A DNA stretch of 36,436 nucleotides, taken from Pseudomonadota bacterium (GTDB taxonomy: Bacteria > Pseudomonadota > Alphaproteobacteria > Rhizobiales > Pleomorphomonadaceae). This document shows, piece by piece, positions 9,301 to 16,129 of this stretch (position 1 is its first letter; the number at the start of each line of letters is the position of its first letter). The stretch spans positions 1-36,436 of the forward strand of contig JAGSYU010000075.1 in the NCBI GenBank assembly GCA_018262575.1. The letters are read 5' to 3'. A program made the position numbers and the translations under genes. Below the pieces are notes generated by a model that did not search any database, had not been told where the DNA came from, and was given only the letters and a program-made list of their open reading frames with translations.

Positions 9301-9350
9301 CGTTGGTCGTCGATACCCGTGCCGCCCAGAACTGGGATGACGCCCATTGA
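6336..9350 (+). CDS. polA: DNA polymerase I
   Basis: A 1004-residue repair and Okazaki-fragment polymerase. The 5'-nuclease domain (about 20-300) has FLIDGSGYIFRAYHALPP and SSDKDLMQLV. The 3'-5' proofreading domain (about 400-590) keeps its acidic residues: FDTETSG (D420, E422), NAKYDF, and YAAEDAD. The polymerase domain has motif A SADYSQIELR (D777), the O-helix RRRAKAINFGIIYG and motif C QVHDELIFE (D954). ATG at 6336 is chosen because conserved sequence starts soon after; the frame is open further upstream, and its Shine-Dalgarno match is weak. The linker at about 322-375 is low-complexity and encoded by palindromic DNA. Unlike its neighbours, polA is not part of the usual tsaB-pnp block. 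Confidence 0.96.
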   Translation: MSNAESPTSPASRPVRAGDHVFLIDGSGYIFRAYHALPPLTRKSDGVPVGAVSGFCNMLWRLLKEAEQTVVGVKPTHLAVIFDASSITFRNEIYPLYKAQRPEPPADLRPQFGLIREAVRAFNVACVEQLGFEADDLIATYASEAAAAGADVTIVSSDKDLMQLVGERVVLLDTMKDRRIGIPEVIEKFGVPPDKVIEVQSLAGDSVDNVPGVPGIGLKTAAQLVLEYGTLEALLAGASGIKQQKRRENLIAFAEQARISHRLVTLKCDVPLTHSIDTLGVRPIIGEQLIAYAKAMEFSTIIRRVAEATSVDPSKVAPAVVPVTHWPPEGEDTSGTPLSPLREGGDGADGESPVGTADSESGNPSPTTVSAFTPAGRAAEAQAKMQAIPVDYSAYETVTDLGRLEAWVAEAYEARRVAFDTETSGLDPMQVEIVGASLAVTPGRACYIPLAHVSGAGDLLGGGLVPGQIAIRDFVRILKPLFEDPSVLKIGQNAKYDFIILKRLGITVAPCDDTMLISYALDAGRMGHGMDELSDVLLGHKPIPFKDVCGSGKSMITFDRVPLDRATHYAAEDADVTLRLWHVLKPRLPAEGMTALYETAERPLIDVIARMEMRGVSVDRQILSRLSGEFAQSMAAMEDGIFEVAGGSFNIGSPKQIGDILFGKLGLASAKKTKTGAWATGADVLEDLAAEGHELPRRILDWRQLSKLKSTYTDALPGYIHPETRRVHTSYSLAATTTGRLASSEPNLQNIPVRTEEGRKIRRAFVAPPGRKLVSADYSQIELRVLAHVADIPALKNAFAEGIDIHAMTASEMFGVPVEGMDPMVRRRAKAINFGIIYGISAFGLANQLSIRREEAGDYIKRYFQRFPGIRDYMEATKRQARDTGYVTTIFGRKAHYPEIGSPNASMRAFMERAAINAPIQGSAADIIRRAMARMETALAEANLSALMLLQVHDELIFEAPDDEVEATIPVVRAVMEGAAEPAVKLSVPLVVDTRAAQNWDDAH
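7342..7372. repeat. Palindromic element translated within polA
   Basis: An imperfect inverted repeat: CCCTC (7354-7358) pairs with GAGGG (7362-7366), and the stem continues past one mismatch into flanking C-rich and G-rich arms. It is part of an atypical stretch (about 7290-7445) encoding the Pro/Gly/Ser/Glu-rich linker between the 5'-nuclease and proofreading domains. The DNA resembles the C-rich/G-rich palindromic repeats often seen between genes in Rhizobiales, here kept in frame. Confidence 0.5.
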
Positions 9351-9375
9351 GGCGCCCTTCGCGGAAGGAACCGGC

Positions 9376-9981
9376 ATGACCGACGCAGAGGCCGAACGCC
9401 ACCGGCTGAAGATGGCGAAGCGCAAGGCAGTGCAAGACGCTGAGGTGGCCTCAAAGACGATCGCCGAGAAGGGGCTGCTGATCGTTCACACCGGCCCCGG
9501 CAAGGGCAAGTCGACCGCCGCCTTCGGCCTAGTCGTCCGCGCCCTCGGTCACGGCTGGAAGGTCGGCGTCGTGCAGTTCGGCAAGGGAGGCTGGGACAGC
9601 GGCGAGCGGCGCGTGCTGGAGAGTTTCCCCGGCGTATCCTGGCACACGCTCGGCGAAGGCTTCACCTGGGAAACGCAGGACCGGGTGCGCGATGTCGCCG
9701 CCGCGCAAGCCGCCTGGGAGAAAGCGGTGGCGCTGATGGATGACCCCGGCATCCGCCTCCTCGTTCTCGACGAACTCAACATCGCACTTCGCTACGAGCA
9801 CTTGCCGCTTGGCGAGGTGGTCGCGCGACTGAAAGCGCGACGAGGCGACCTCACCATCATCGTCACTGGCCGCAACGCCAAGGCCGAGCTGATCGAGGCC
9901 GCCGACTGCGTTACCGAGATGACCGCTGTGAAGCATCATTTCGCAGCCGGTGTGAAGGCGCAGGCGGGAATCGAGTTCTGA
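9376..9981 (+). CDS. cobO: Cob(I)yrinic acid a,c-diamide adenosyltransferase
   Basis: A 201-residue CobA/BtuR-type corrinoid adenosyltransferase that moves the 5'-deoxyadenosyl group of ATP to cobalt in cobalamin synthesis and salvage. It carries the family's unusual P-loop [14 protein letters not shown] at about 39-52 and [11 protein letters not shown] as the acidic motif. It also has [22 protein letters not shown] and a C-terminal [11 protein letters not shown]. The start is set at ATG 9376, preceded by AAGGA five bases upstream. In-frame ATGs at 9319 and 9337 would overlap polA and lack a ribosome-binding site. It follows polA by 25 bp and runs into cobQ with a one-base overlap (TGATG). 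Confidence 0.94.
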   Translation: MTDAEAERHRLKMAKRKAVQDAEVASKTIAEKGLLIVHTGPGKGKSTAAFGLVVRALGHGWKVGVVQFGKGGWDSGERRVLESFPGVSWHTLGEGFTWETQDRVRDVAAAQAAWEKAVALMDDPGIRLLVLDELNIALRYEHLPLGEVVARLKARRGDLTIIVTGRNAKAELIEAADCVTEMTAVKHHFAAGVKAQAGIEF

Positions 9982-11450
9982 TGGTCAACCGGCTGATGTT
10001 TCAGGGGACCGGCTCGGACGTCGGCAAGTCGCTGATCGTCGCCGGCCTCTGTCGCCTGTTTGCCCGGCGCGGTCTCAGGGTGCGGCCTTTCAAGCCGCAG
10101 AACATGTCGAACAACGCGGCGGTGACCTATGACGGCGGCGAGATCGGCCGGGCGCAGGCGCTGCAGGCGCGCGCCGCCGGTGTGCCACCCTCGGTCCACA
10201 TGAATCCGGTGCTGTTGAAGCCGCAATCGGAGATCGGTTCGCAGGTGGTGGTGCAAGGGCGCGTCATCGGCAACGCGCGGGCTCGCGACTATCAGGCGAT
10301 GAAGCCGGACTTGATGCCGGCCGTGCTCGACAGTTTCGCCCGGTTGTCGGAGGACGCCGACCTGGTGCTGGTCGAGGGGGCCGGCTCGCCGGCCGAGGTC
10401 AACCTCCGGGCCGGTGATATCGCCAACATGGGATTTGCCCGGGCCACCGGCACCCCGGTCGTGCTGATCGGCGACATCGATCGTGGCGGCGTCATCGCCT
10501 CGATCGTCGGCACCAAGGCGGTGATGGCGGAGGACGACGCGGCGCTGGTGGCCGGATATCTCGTCAACCGCTTTCGCGGCGACATATCGCTATTCGACGA
10601 TGGCCTTGCCGAGATCACCCGCCATACCGGCTGGCGCCCGTTCGGCGTGGTGCCGCACTTCCCCGACGCCGCCCGGCTGCCGGCCGAGGACGGCCTCGGG
10701 CTCAGAAACCGCTACGACACCGGCGTTGGGGGAGCGCGCAAGCGTATCGTCGTGCCCGTGCTGCCGCGCCTCGCCAACTTCGACGATCTCGACCCGCTGC
10801 GGCAGGAGGGGGGCGTCGAGGTGATCCTGGCGGAGGCAGGCCGGTCGTTGCCGCTCGCCGACCTCGTGTTGCTGCCGGGGTCGAAGGCAACCATTCCGGA
10901 CCTTGTCGCGCTGAAGGCGGAAGGCTGGGACATCGACATCCGCGCGCACGCCCGGCGGGGCGGCAAGGTGCTTGGCCTGTGCGGTGGCTACCAGATGCTC
11001 GGCCGGACTCTCCGCGACCCGGGACGGATCGAAAGCGACATAGAAGCCATGGACGGCCTCGGCCTGCTCGACGTCGAGACTACGATGACCGGCGACAAGC
11101 ACCTCCAGCCGGTGAGCGGTGTATCGCTCCCGGACGGCACACCGTTTTCCGGTTACGAGATGCACGTCGGCGCCACCGTCGGCCCCGACCGCGGCAAGCC
11201 ATTCGCTCGCCTTTCCAATGGAAGCGACGAAGGGGCGACCTCGCCGGACGGTACTATCGCCGGCAGCTACTGCCACGGCCTGTTCGCCGACGACCGACAG
11301 CGGACAAGGCTCCTCACATGGATCGGCGCCGACACGTCAGCGCTCGTCTATGAAGCAGAGATCGACCGGGTGCTCGACGATCTCGCCGACCACCTTGCCG
11401 CTCATCTCGACGTCGACGGTCTCCTCAAGCTCAGCCGTAGGCAAGGATGA
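9981..11450 (+). CDS. cobQ: Cobyric acid synthase (CobQ)
   Basis: A 489-residue glutamine amidotransferase that amidates carboxylates b, d, e and g of adenosylcobyrinic acid a,c-diamide. The synthetase domain (about 1-235) begins [14 protein letters not shown] (P-loop type) and continues with [14 protein letters not shown] and [15 protein letters not shown]. The class I glutaminase-like domain has the Cys nucleophile in [12 protein letters not shown] (about 333) and the partner His in [10 protein letters not shown]. It is coupled to cobO by the TGATG overlap. Its 3' end overlaps the convergent cobD gene by 20 bp. No B12 riboswitch is seen upstream. Confidence 0.95.
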   Translation: MVNRLMFQGTGSDVGKSLIVAGLCRLFARRGLRVRPFKPQNMSNNAAVTYDGGEIGRAQALQARAAGVPPSVHMNPVLLKPQSEIGSQVVVQGRVIGNARARDYQAMKPDLMPAVLDSFARLSEDADLVLVEGAGSPAEVNLRAGDIANMGFARATGTPVVLIGDIDRGGVIASIVGTKAVMAEDDAALVAGYLVNRFRGDISLFDDGLAEITRHTGWRPFGVVPHFPDAARLPAEDGLGLRNRYDTGVGGARKRIVVPVLPRLANFDDLDPLRQEGGVEVILAEAGRSLPLADLVLLPGSKATIPDLVALKAEGWDIDIRAHARRGGKVLGLCGGYQMLGRTLRDPGRIESDIEAMDGLGLLDVETTMTGDKHLQPVSGVSLPDGTPFSGYEMHVGATVGPDRGKPFARLSNGSDEGATSPDGTIAGSYCHGLFADDRQRTRLLTWIGADTSALVYEAEIDRVLDDLADHLAAHLDVDGLLKLSRRQG

Positions 11451-12423
11451 CGAGGCCGAGCCAGACCAGCCCCAGCAGCACGGCGATCAGGAACAAGGCC
11501 CGCCGATAGAGCCTCAGGGCCCGGTCGATGTCGTAGGCGTTGGCCTCGGCGCGGCCGTCCCCCATCCAGGCGTCTTCAACGCGGGTGTCGCCGTAGACCT
11601 TGGGGCCGTTGAGGCGCAGACCAAGAGCGCCCGCCATGGCCGCTTCCGGCCAGCCGGCGTTCGGCGACTTGTGGCGGCGGGCGTCGCGGTCAATCGCCCG
11701 GATGGCGGCGGCGGCCGAGGCGCCGTCGTCTGCGAGCGCCGCTGCTACGATCGCCCAGGCTGTCAGGCGGGAAGCCGGCAGGTTGACAAGATCGTCGAGC
11801 CTGGCCGACGCCCAACCGAAGGCCAGGTAGCGGGGCGTCTTGTGGCCGATCATCGAGTCGGCGGTGTTGATCGCCTTGTAGGCAGCCGCGCCCGGCAGGC
11901 CGAACACCGCCATCCAGAACAGTGGCGCCGTCACGCCGTCGGAGAAGCTCTCGGCCAGGCTCTCGATAGCGGCGCGGCAGACGCCGGCAGCATCGAGATG
12001 ATCCGGGTTGCGGCCGACGATCCGGCCGACGGCGAGACGCGCCGCATCAAGGCCGCCCATGCGCAAAGCGTCGGCGACGGCGGCGACATGGACGTGCAGG
12101 CTGCGGGCGGCCAGCAGCGTCGAGCCTGCGACTGCGGCGAGGCAAGGTCCGACAATGGGGCCGGCGAGACCGGCGAGCGAGCCGATCGCCGCGGCGACAA
12201 CGGCGGCAGCGATCACGTTGACCACGGCGGCGAGAACGCCGTTCAGCCGGCGGCGATCCGCGTCGAGATCCTCGCGGTTGAGCGCGCGGTCGAGAAGGCC
12301 GATCAGCGCGCCCATCCAGGTCACCGGATGCCCGATCCGCCGGAAGAGAACGTCGGGATAGCCGATCATCGCCTCGCAGCCGAGGGCCAGCAGTGCGACG
12401 AGGAGGAATTCAAGCGGAGCCAT
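11431..12423 (-). CDS. cobD: Adenosylcobinamide-phosphate synthase (CobD/CbiB)
   Basis: A 330-residue integral membrane protein that attaches the aminopropanol (phosphate) arm to adenosylcobyric acid. Several hydrophobic segments are visible: 2-16, 61-105, around 165-185 and the C-terminal 308-328. Family signatures are [41 protein letters not shown], and [16 protein letters not shown] at 12423 has only a weak Shine-Dalgarno match. It is tail-to-tail with cobQ, with a 20-bp overlap of coding ends. It completes a small cobalamin cluster; most other cob genes must lie elsewhere, if the pathway is complete. Confidence 0.94.
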   Translation of the reverse strand: MAPLEFLLVALLALGCEAMIGYPDVLFRRIGHPVTWMGALIGLLDRALNREDLDADRRRLNGVLAAVVNVIAAAVVAAAIGSLAGLAGPIVGPCLAAVAGSTLLAARSLHVHVAAVADALRMGGLDAARLAVGRIVGRNPDHLDAAGVCRAAIESLAESFSDGVTAPLFWMAVFGLPGAAAYKAINTADSMIGHKTPRYLAFGWASARLDDLVNLPASRLTAWAIVAAALADDGASAAAAIRAIDRDARRHKSPNAGWPEAAMAGALGLRLNGPKVYGDTRVEDAWMGDGRAEANAYDIDRALRLYRRALFLIAVLLGLVWLGLVILAYG

Positions 12424-12562
12424 GTCAGCATCTCATCCGGAGCGGTGGCCGATCGGCCTGAAGCGAGCGTCAAACCCTTCTGTCACGCATCCGGTCATCC
12501 CGGAAGCCCTGTGGCCTGTGGGCTTGGCCGTTCAGGCAAGGGATGATTCGCCCCGACTTTAC

Positions 12563-12636
12563 CAACCATGGGCCAGCCCGTACCGTCTCCAAAGCCATAC
12601 CGTCCAATACCTATCCGAGAATTCTATCCATGGTTG
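12563..12636. repeat. Separated 9-bp inverted repeat
   Basis: CAACCATGG at 12563-12571 and CCATGGTTG at 12628-12636 are perfect inverted copies 56 bases apart. This could be a looping operator pair or the ends of a small lost element. No target-site duplication was recognised. Confidence 0.35.
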
Positions 12637-12681
12637 ACGATATGGACCCAATATCGATCAGCGAGTTTTGCCTTTTCGCCG

Positions 12682-12695
12682 TCGTCTGAAGACGA
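12682..12695. repeat. Short palindrome TCGTCT-GA-AGACGA
   Basis: Two 6-base arms are separated by two bases. This could be a dimeric regulator site in the AT-richer region before the chemotaxis genes. Assigned by pattern only. Confidence 0.3.
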
Positions 12696-12875
12696 AATTG
12701 GGAACGTCGATTCATTTCAAGACTCTATTCCCACGTTCTCTGGATGACTCTCTTCGTTTTGCGTCCGCACCCATCGCCCGAAAGACCTTCTCTCAAAAAA
12801 GCTTGATCCAACAATTGACAAGGAGGACTCGTATAAATCGGTATCCTTAACCGTCGACCTGACCGAATTGGCAGT

Positions 12876-12896
12876 GAAGTGGAAAATCCACTTCAG
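12876..12896 (+). repeat. Perfect 9-bp hairpin upstream of the STAS gene
   Basis: TGAAGTGGA and TCCACTTCA flank an AAA loop. There is no T-run, so a terminator is unlikely. Its place about 90 bp before the likely start of the chemotaxis operon suggests an operator or leader hairpin. Confidence 0.4.
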
Positions 12897-12987
12897 CTTT
12901 CGGTAACCAATCCATGCGTGTATTGCCATGTCTCAGGTCCACGGACGGATGTGGCCCCAACCGCCCGCAGATTGCGGAGAGTCCAAG

Positions 12988-13312
12988 TTGCCGCAGTTCG
13001 AACAACACAAGGTCTCTCGCGATCTGCCCACCGTCCTCGACGCCGCCGCTATCCGCGATCTGCGCGCAGAGATCGAGCCCTTCGTTTCCAAAACCACACT
13101 CCTGACGCTGAACACCGCGGCCGTCGAATGCCTTGGCACACAGGCCGCCCAGCTTTTTGTTGCAACCGCCCGCGCGCTCGACATGAACGGCGGCCGGCTC
13201 GCGATCGTGAGTTCCACGTCCCCCCTTTCGCGAAGCCTATGCCGACCTTGGCCTTCTCGCCGACCTCGACGCCCGGAGCCCCGCAAATGCCGAGAAAGAT
13301 ACTGACGGTTGA
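12988..13312 (+). pseudogene. STAS-domain chemotaxis-associated protein, frameshifted
   Basis: The first part, from the TTG at 12988 (GGAGAG six bases upstream; an in-frame ATG at 12928 is the alternative), reads as a STAS domain: LPTVLDAAAIRDLRAEIEPF, LLTLNTAAVECLGTQAAQLF, and MNGGRLAIVSSTS. The frame breaks at a run of six C (13220-13225). One base fewer would restore PFREAYADLGLLADLDA, the expected end of a STAS domain, up to TGA at 13310-13312 inside the cheY start region. STAS proteins occupy this first position in rhizobial chemotaxis operons (the orf2 position before cheY1). As written, the product ends in an unrelated Arg/Pro-rich tail at 13305. A homopolymer sequencing error is possible. 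Confidence 0.75.
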
Positions 13313-13478
13313 CGATTCCAGGTCCCTGCGAGACATGGCCTTCTGTACGCTGAAGGGGGCTGGGTTCGAGGCCTTGGAAGCCAAGGACGGGCCAAAGGCG
13401 CTCGGCGGTCTCGCCACCATCCGCGTCGATCTGACCAGCACCGACGGAGCGTCACGGCCGATTGCCGTCAACGCCTGA
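13287..13478 (+). pseudogene. cheY: Truncated CheY response regulator fused to an unrelated tail
   Basis: The open frame encodes only 63 residues. The first 45-50 match the CheY start: MPRKILTVDDSRSLRDMAF, with the paired acidic residues of the phosphorylation pocket, then a KGAGFEALEAKDG helix-strand. At the point where the phospho-acceptor strand should follow (after IRVDL), the sequence switches to TSTDGASRPIAVNA and stops. The acceptor Asp, the Thr/Ser and Lys switch residues and the C-terminal half are missing. In related operons cheA lies between cheY and cheW, so the tail may be the end of cheA left by a large deletion; that origin is inferred. GGAG at 13275-13278 serves the start. Confidence 0.8.
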
Positions 13479-13496
13479 CCTCACGGAGCTCAGTCC

Positions 13497-13994
13497 ATGA
13501 CAGAGCTGCAAGACCCTCTCAGCACTGGCCCGGACGCCGCAGCGCAGGCGCGGCAGTTCCTGTCCTTCCGTGCCGGCGACGATGAGTTCGCCATAGACAT
13601 TCTGGCGATCCGCGAAATCCAGGACTGGACCGAAACACCCATCCCGCCGAACCAGCAGGACGACATGCTCGGCGTGCTCAACCTCAGAGGCACCATCGTG
13701 CCGATCTTCGACCTGCGCTGCCGTTTCGACCTCGGGTTCACCACTGCGACGCGCAGCCACGTGGTGGTCATCGTGGCGATCGGTGGCCACCTCCTTGGCC
13801 TTCTGGTCGATGCCGTTTCCGACATCCTGACCATCAACGCCGCCGATATCAGGCCAGTGCCTGACATCGACCCGCCGATCGACAACGCCTTCCTCGCCGG
13901 CATCATCCCCGTCGGCGACGGCATGATGGCCCTCCTCAGCCTCGAAAATCTCTTTGCCAATCATGGCCCGGTGACCACCGCCGTCGCCGCCTGA
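13497..13994 (+). CDS. cheW: CheW, chemotaxis coupling protein
   Basis: A 165-residue SH3-like adaptor that links receptors to the CheA kinase. It shows the full CheW pattern: QFLSFRAGDDEFAIDILAIREI, the LGVLNLRGTIVPIFDLRCRF core (about 61-80), VVVIVAIGGHLLGLLVDAVSDIL, and a last strand around MALLSLENLF. The start is ATG 13497 with CGGAG upstream. It is intact and of normal size although its usual partner cheA is absent from the locus. It could still work with a CheA encoded elsewhere. Confidence 0.92.
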   Translation: MTELQDPLSTGPDAAAQARQFLSFRAGDDEFAIDILAIREIQDWTETPIPPNQQDDMLGVLNLRGTIVPIFDLRCRFDLGFTTATRSHVVVIVAIGGHLLGLLVDAVSDILTINAADIRPVPDIDPPIDNAFLAGIIPVGDGMMALLSLENLFANHGPVTTAVAA

Positions 13995-14017
13995 CTGCCT
14001 CTTCCGGAACTGATGTC

Positions 14018-14162
14018 ATGTCACCCACCTCGCTGGAGCTTCACACAAAGATCAATCTGATCGTCGCGCTGATGAGCCTGCCGATCGTCATCCTCGGCTG
14101 GATCTACGTCGGCAAGAGCGAGGAGGGCGTGGCCCACAAAGAGGTCTACGGCATCGCCCAAG
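14018..14162 (+). pseudogene. N-terminal fragment of a methyl-accepting chemotaxis receptor
   Basis: Starting at ATG 14018, about 48 residues look like a receptor N-terminus. There is a short polar start (MSPTSLELHTK), a hydrophobic membrane helix (about 12-29, INLIVALMSLPIVILGWIYV), then a polar segment KSEEGVAHKEVYGIA. No periplasmic, HAMP or signalling domain follows. The sequence passes directly into the C-terminal part of cheR, so the rest of the receptor has been deleted. The open frame runs on nonsensically to 14242. Identity as a receptor is inferred from the membrane helix and context. Confidence 0.55.
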
Positions 14163-14390
14163 CAACTCAACCTGTTCGACACTTGACCGATGAAGGGGCC
14201 GTGCGACGCCATGTTCTGCCGCACCGTTATTATCTGCTTTGACACACCCACGAGGCCCCGTCTGGTGCAGCGCTTCTGCCACCTCCTGGCACCCGGCGGC
14301 TGGCTCCATATCGGCCATTTTGAGACCATTTTTGACCAGAAGACGGCCTTCCGCCTGCGCGGTCCGACCATCTACCAGAAGGAAAGCTGA
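14163..14390 (+). pseudogene. cheR: C-terminal fragment of CheR methyltransferase
   Basis: Only the last 75 codons or so of cheR remain. QLNLFDT, then TGA at 14184-14186 where CheR proteins usually have a Trp codon, then PMKGPCDAMFCRTVIICFD, TRPRLVQRFCHLLAPGGWL, HIGHFETIF and FRLRGPTIYQK. This is the C-terminal SAM-dependent methyltransferase core; the N-terminal helical domain and SAM-binding loop are lost. CheR normally methylates receptor glutamates and opposes CheB. The fragment is open from ATG 14190 to the TGA at 14388, and cheD starts three bases later. Confidence 0.85.
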
Positions 14391-14393
14391 ACA

Positions 14394-15038
14394 ATGTCAT
14401 GCGCTGGTCAACCAAGACCGCCCGAGCCGCCCGGTGGAGAAGCCGGCCCTTGCCGGCAGGCCGCACCGCGCACCTACGGCTGGCGGCGCGGAATGAAGGC
14501 GGTGCGCGTACTGCCGGGCGAGGCCTATGTGACGGCGCGATCCAGCGAGATGATCATCACCGTCCTCGGCTCCTGCGTTGCCGCCTGTGTTCGCAACCCG
14601 GCGACCGGCTTCGGAGGCCTCAATCACTTCATGCTGCCAGAGAGCGACTCCGGCTTCTGGAATGGCGCCAGCGCCGCCTTGCGCTATGGCAACTACGCCA
14701 TGGAAGTGCTGATCAACGAGGTCCTGAAATCCGGCTGCCGGCGTCAGGATCTTGAGATCAAGCTGTTCGGCGGCGCCGACCTCACGGACGGACCGACGCT
14801 GATCGGCTCGTCCAACGTTTCCTTCGTACTCGATTATCTCCGGACCGAAGACCTCGCGATCGCCTCCACCGACCTCGGCGGGTCCTATGGTCGCCGCATT
14901 CACTACCATCCCTCGACCGGCGTCGTGCACCGGCTGCTGCTCGGCACCGCCGTCAACCCCGCCTTCATCGAGGAAGAGCATAGTTTCAAGAACCGGCTCA
15001 CCCGAACGAAAATCAAGGGCGAAGTCGATCTTTTCTGA
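14394..15038 (+). CDS. cheD: CheD, receptor glutamine deamidase
   Basis: A 214-residue protein that deamidates specific glutamines of chemoreceptors. The thiol-hydrolase motifs are present: Cys in ITVLGSCVAACVRNP, His in GGLNHFMLPES, and an RYGNYAMEVLINEVLKSG helix. They are followed by LEIKLFGGAD and a C-terminal DLGGSYGRRIHYHPSTGVVHR. ATG 14394 has AAGGAAAG upstream and gives about 33 poorly conserved residues before MKAVRVLPGEAYVT. It lies directly behind the cheR fragment and nine bases before cheB. The gene looks intact. Confidence 0.92.
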   Translation: MSCAGQPRPPEPPGGEAGPCRQAAPRTYGWRRGMKAVRVLPGEAYVTARSSEMIITVLGSCVAACVRNPATGFGGLNHFMLPESDSGFWNGASAALRYGNYAMEVLINEVLKSGCRRQDLEIKLFGGADLTDGPTLIGSSNVSFVLDYLRTEDLAIASTDLGGSYGRRIHYHPSTGVVHRLLLGTAVNPAFIEEEHSFKNRLTRTKIKGEVDLF

Positions 15039-15047
15039 GGGACACTC

Positions 15048-16121
15048 ATGTCTGCACGCCCCATCCGCGTCCTCATCGTCGATGACAGCGCCCCGATGCG
15101 CGACATGCTCACCGGGATCCTCTCCCACGCCCCGGGCATCGAGGTCGTGGGCACCGCCGCCGATCCGTTTGCCGCGCATGAGGCGATCAAGCGTCTCAAT
15201 CCGGACGTGTTGACGCTCGACGTCGAGATGCCCGGCATGAACGGCATCTCCTTTCTGGAAAAGCTGATGGCCCTGAGACCGATGCCGGTGGTCATGGTGT
15301 CGACGCTGACCCAGGCCGGCGCGTTCACGACTCTCCGCGCCCTCGAGGTCGGCGCCGTCGAGGTCGTAGCCAGGCCCGGGCGGGCCTCCGACCTCGAGAA
15401 GATCGCCGCCGAGTTGATCGACAAGATCAAGATCGCCGCCACCGCCAACGTCGGCGCCCGCCGTGTCGTGGCGGAGGGGCCGCCAGCCCGCCTTGCCGCT
15501 CTGCCGCCGCCACTCGGCTGCTCACGCACCGGTACGGTGATCGGCATCGGCGCCTCGACCGGCGGTGTCGAAGCGATCCGCGCCGTGCTCACCGGCCTTG
15601 CCGCCGACCTGCCCCCGATCCTGATCGTCCAGCATATGCCAGGCCAGTTCACCGGCTCGTTCGCCAGCCGGCTCGACAGCCTCTCAGCTCTCCGCGTCAA
15701 GGAGGGCGAGGATGGCGAGGTCCTGCGGCCCGGCACCGCCTACTTGGCGCCGGGTGGTCGGCAGTTCGAACTCGGTCATGTCGGCCCCAACCTCGTCTGC
15801 CGCCTCGGCGGCGAGGAGCGTATCTCCGGTCACGCCCCGTCGGTTGACGTGCTGTTCCGCTCGATGGCCCGTGTCTGCCCGATCAATAGCCTTGGCATCA
15901 TTCTGACCGGCATGGGACGTGACGGCGCCGCTGGCCTTCTCGACATCCGACTCGGAGGAGGCCGCACCCTCGGCCAGAACGAGGCAACGTCAGTGGTCTA
16001 CGGCATGCCGCGCGCCGCCTTCGAGATCGGCGCGGTAGAACGACAGCTGCCGATTCACGGCTTTACCTCCTACCTGAATGCGATCTTTTCACCCGAGGCG
16101 ACCGAGACGGCGCATACCTGA
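15048..16121 (+). CDS. cheB: CheB, receptor methylesterase
   Basis: A 357-residue protein with an N-terminal receiver domain (about 6-120) and a C-terminal methylesterase domain (about 165-350). The receiver has IRVLIVDDSAPMRDML and phospho-acceptor D58 in LTLDVEMPGMNG. The catalytic residues are present: Ser about 169 in GIGASTGGVEAIR, His about 196 in VQHMPGQFT, and Asp about 292 in TGMGRDGAAG. One oddity is that the conserved Lys of the receiver switch (usually KP) is Arg here (VEVVARPG, about 109). This may alter phospho-signalling. It is the last gene of the chemotaxis remnant and convergent with the carbonic anhydrase-like gene. Confidence 0.93.
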   Translation: MSARPIRVLIVDDSAPMRDMLTGILSHAPGIEVVGTAADPFAAHEAIKRLNPDVLTLDVEMPGMNGISFLEKLMALRPMPVVMVSTLTQAGAFTTLRALEVGAVEVVARPGRASDLEKIAAELIDKIKIAATANVGARRVVAEGPPARLAALPPPLGCSRTGTVIGIGASTGGVEAIRAVLTGLAADLPPILIVQHMPGQFTGSFASRLDSLSALRVKEGEDGEVLRPGTAYLAPGGRQFELGHVGPNLVCRLGGEERISGHAPSVDVLFRSMARVCPINSLGIILTGMGRDGAAGLLDIRLGGGRTLGQNEATSVVYGMPRAAFEIGAVERQLPIHGFTSYLNAIFSPEATETAHT

Positions 16122-16129
16122 TGCGGCCG

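Larger units (their letters stand above)
12424..12927. promoter_or_regulatory. 504-bp AT-richer region upstream of the chemotaxis locus
   Basis: The stretch from about 12550 to 12910 is clearly less GC-rich than the flanks and has no credible gene on either strand. It contains three inverted repeats (listed separately). A strong Shine-Dalgarno-like AAGGAGGA at 12820-12827 has no usable start codon behind it. TTGACA at 12815 and TATAAA at 12832 are only 11 bases apart, too close to form one promoter. It is probably the control region of the original chemotaxis operon, or the scar of a lost gene. Confidence 0.4.

Noticed and set aside
9351-9375. Cobalamin riboswitch before cobO
   Set aside because: Only 25 bases separate polA and cobO, and no B12-box-like sequence was seen there or before cobD.
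12815-12837. TTGACA and TATAAA as a promoter before the chemotaxis genes
   Set aside because: The boxes are only 11 bases apart, far below the 16-18 needed for sigma-70.
12820-12840. A small gene behind the strong AAGGAGGA at 12820
   Set aside because: No ATG, GTG or TTG follows at a workable distance, and a TAA lies there instead.
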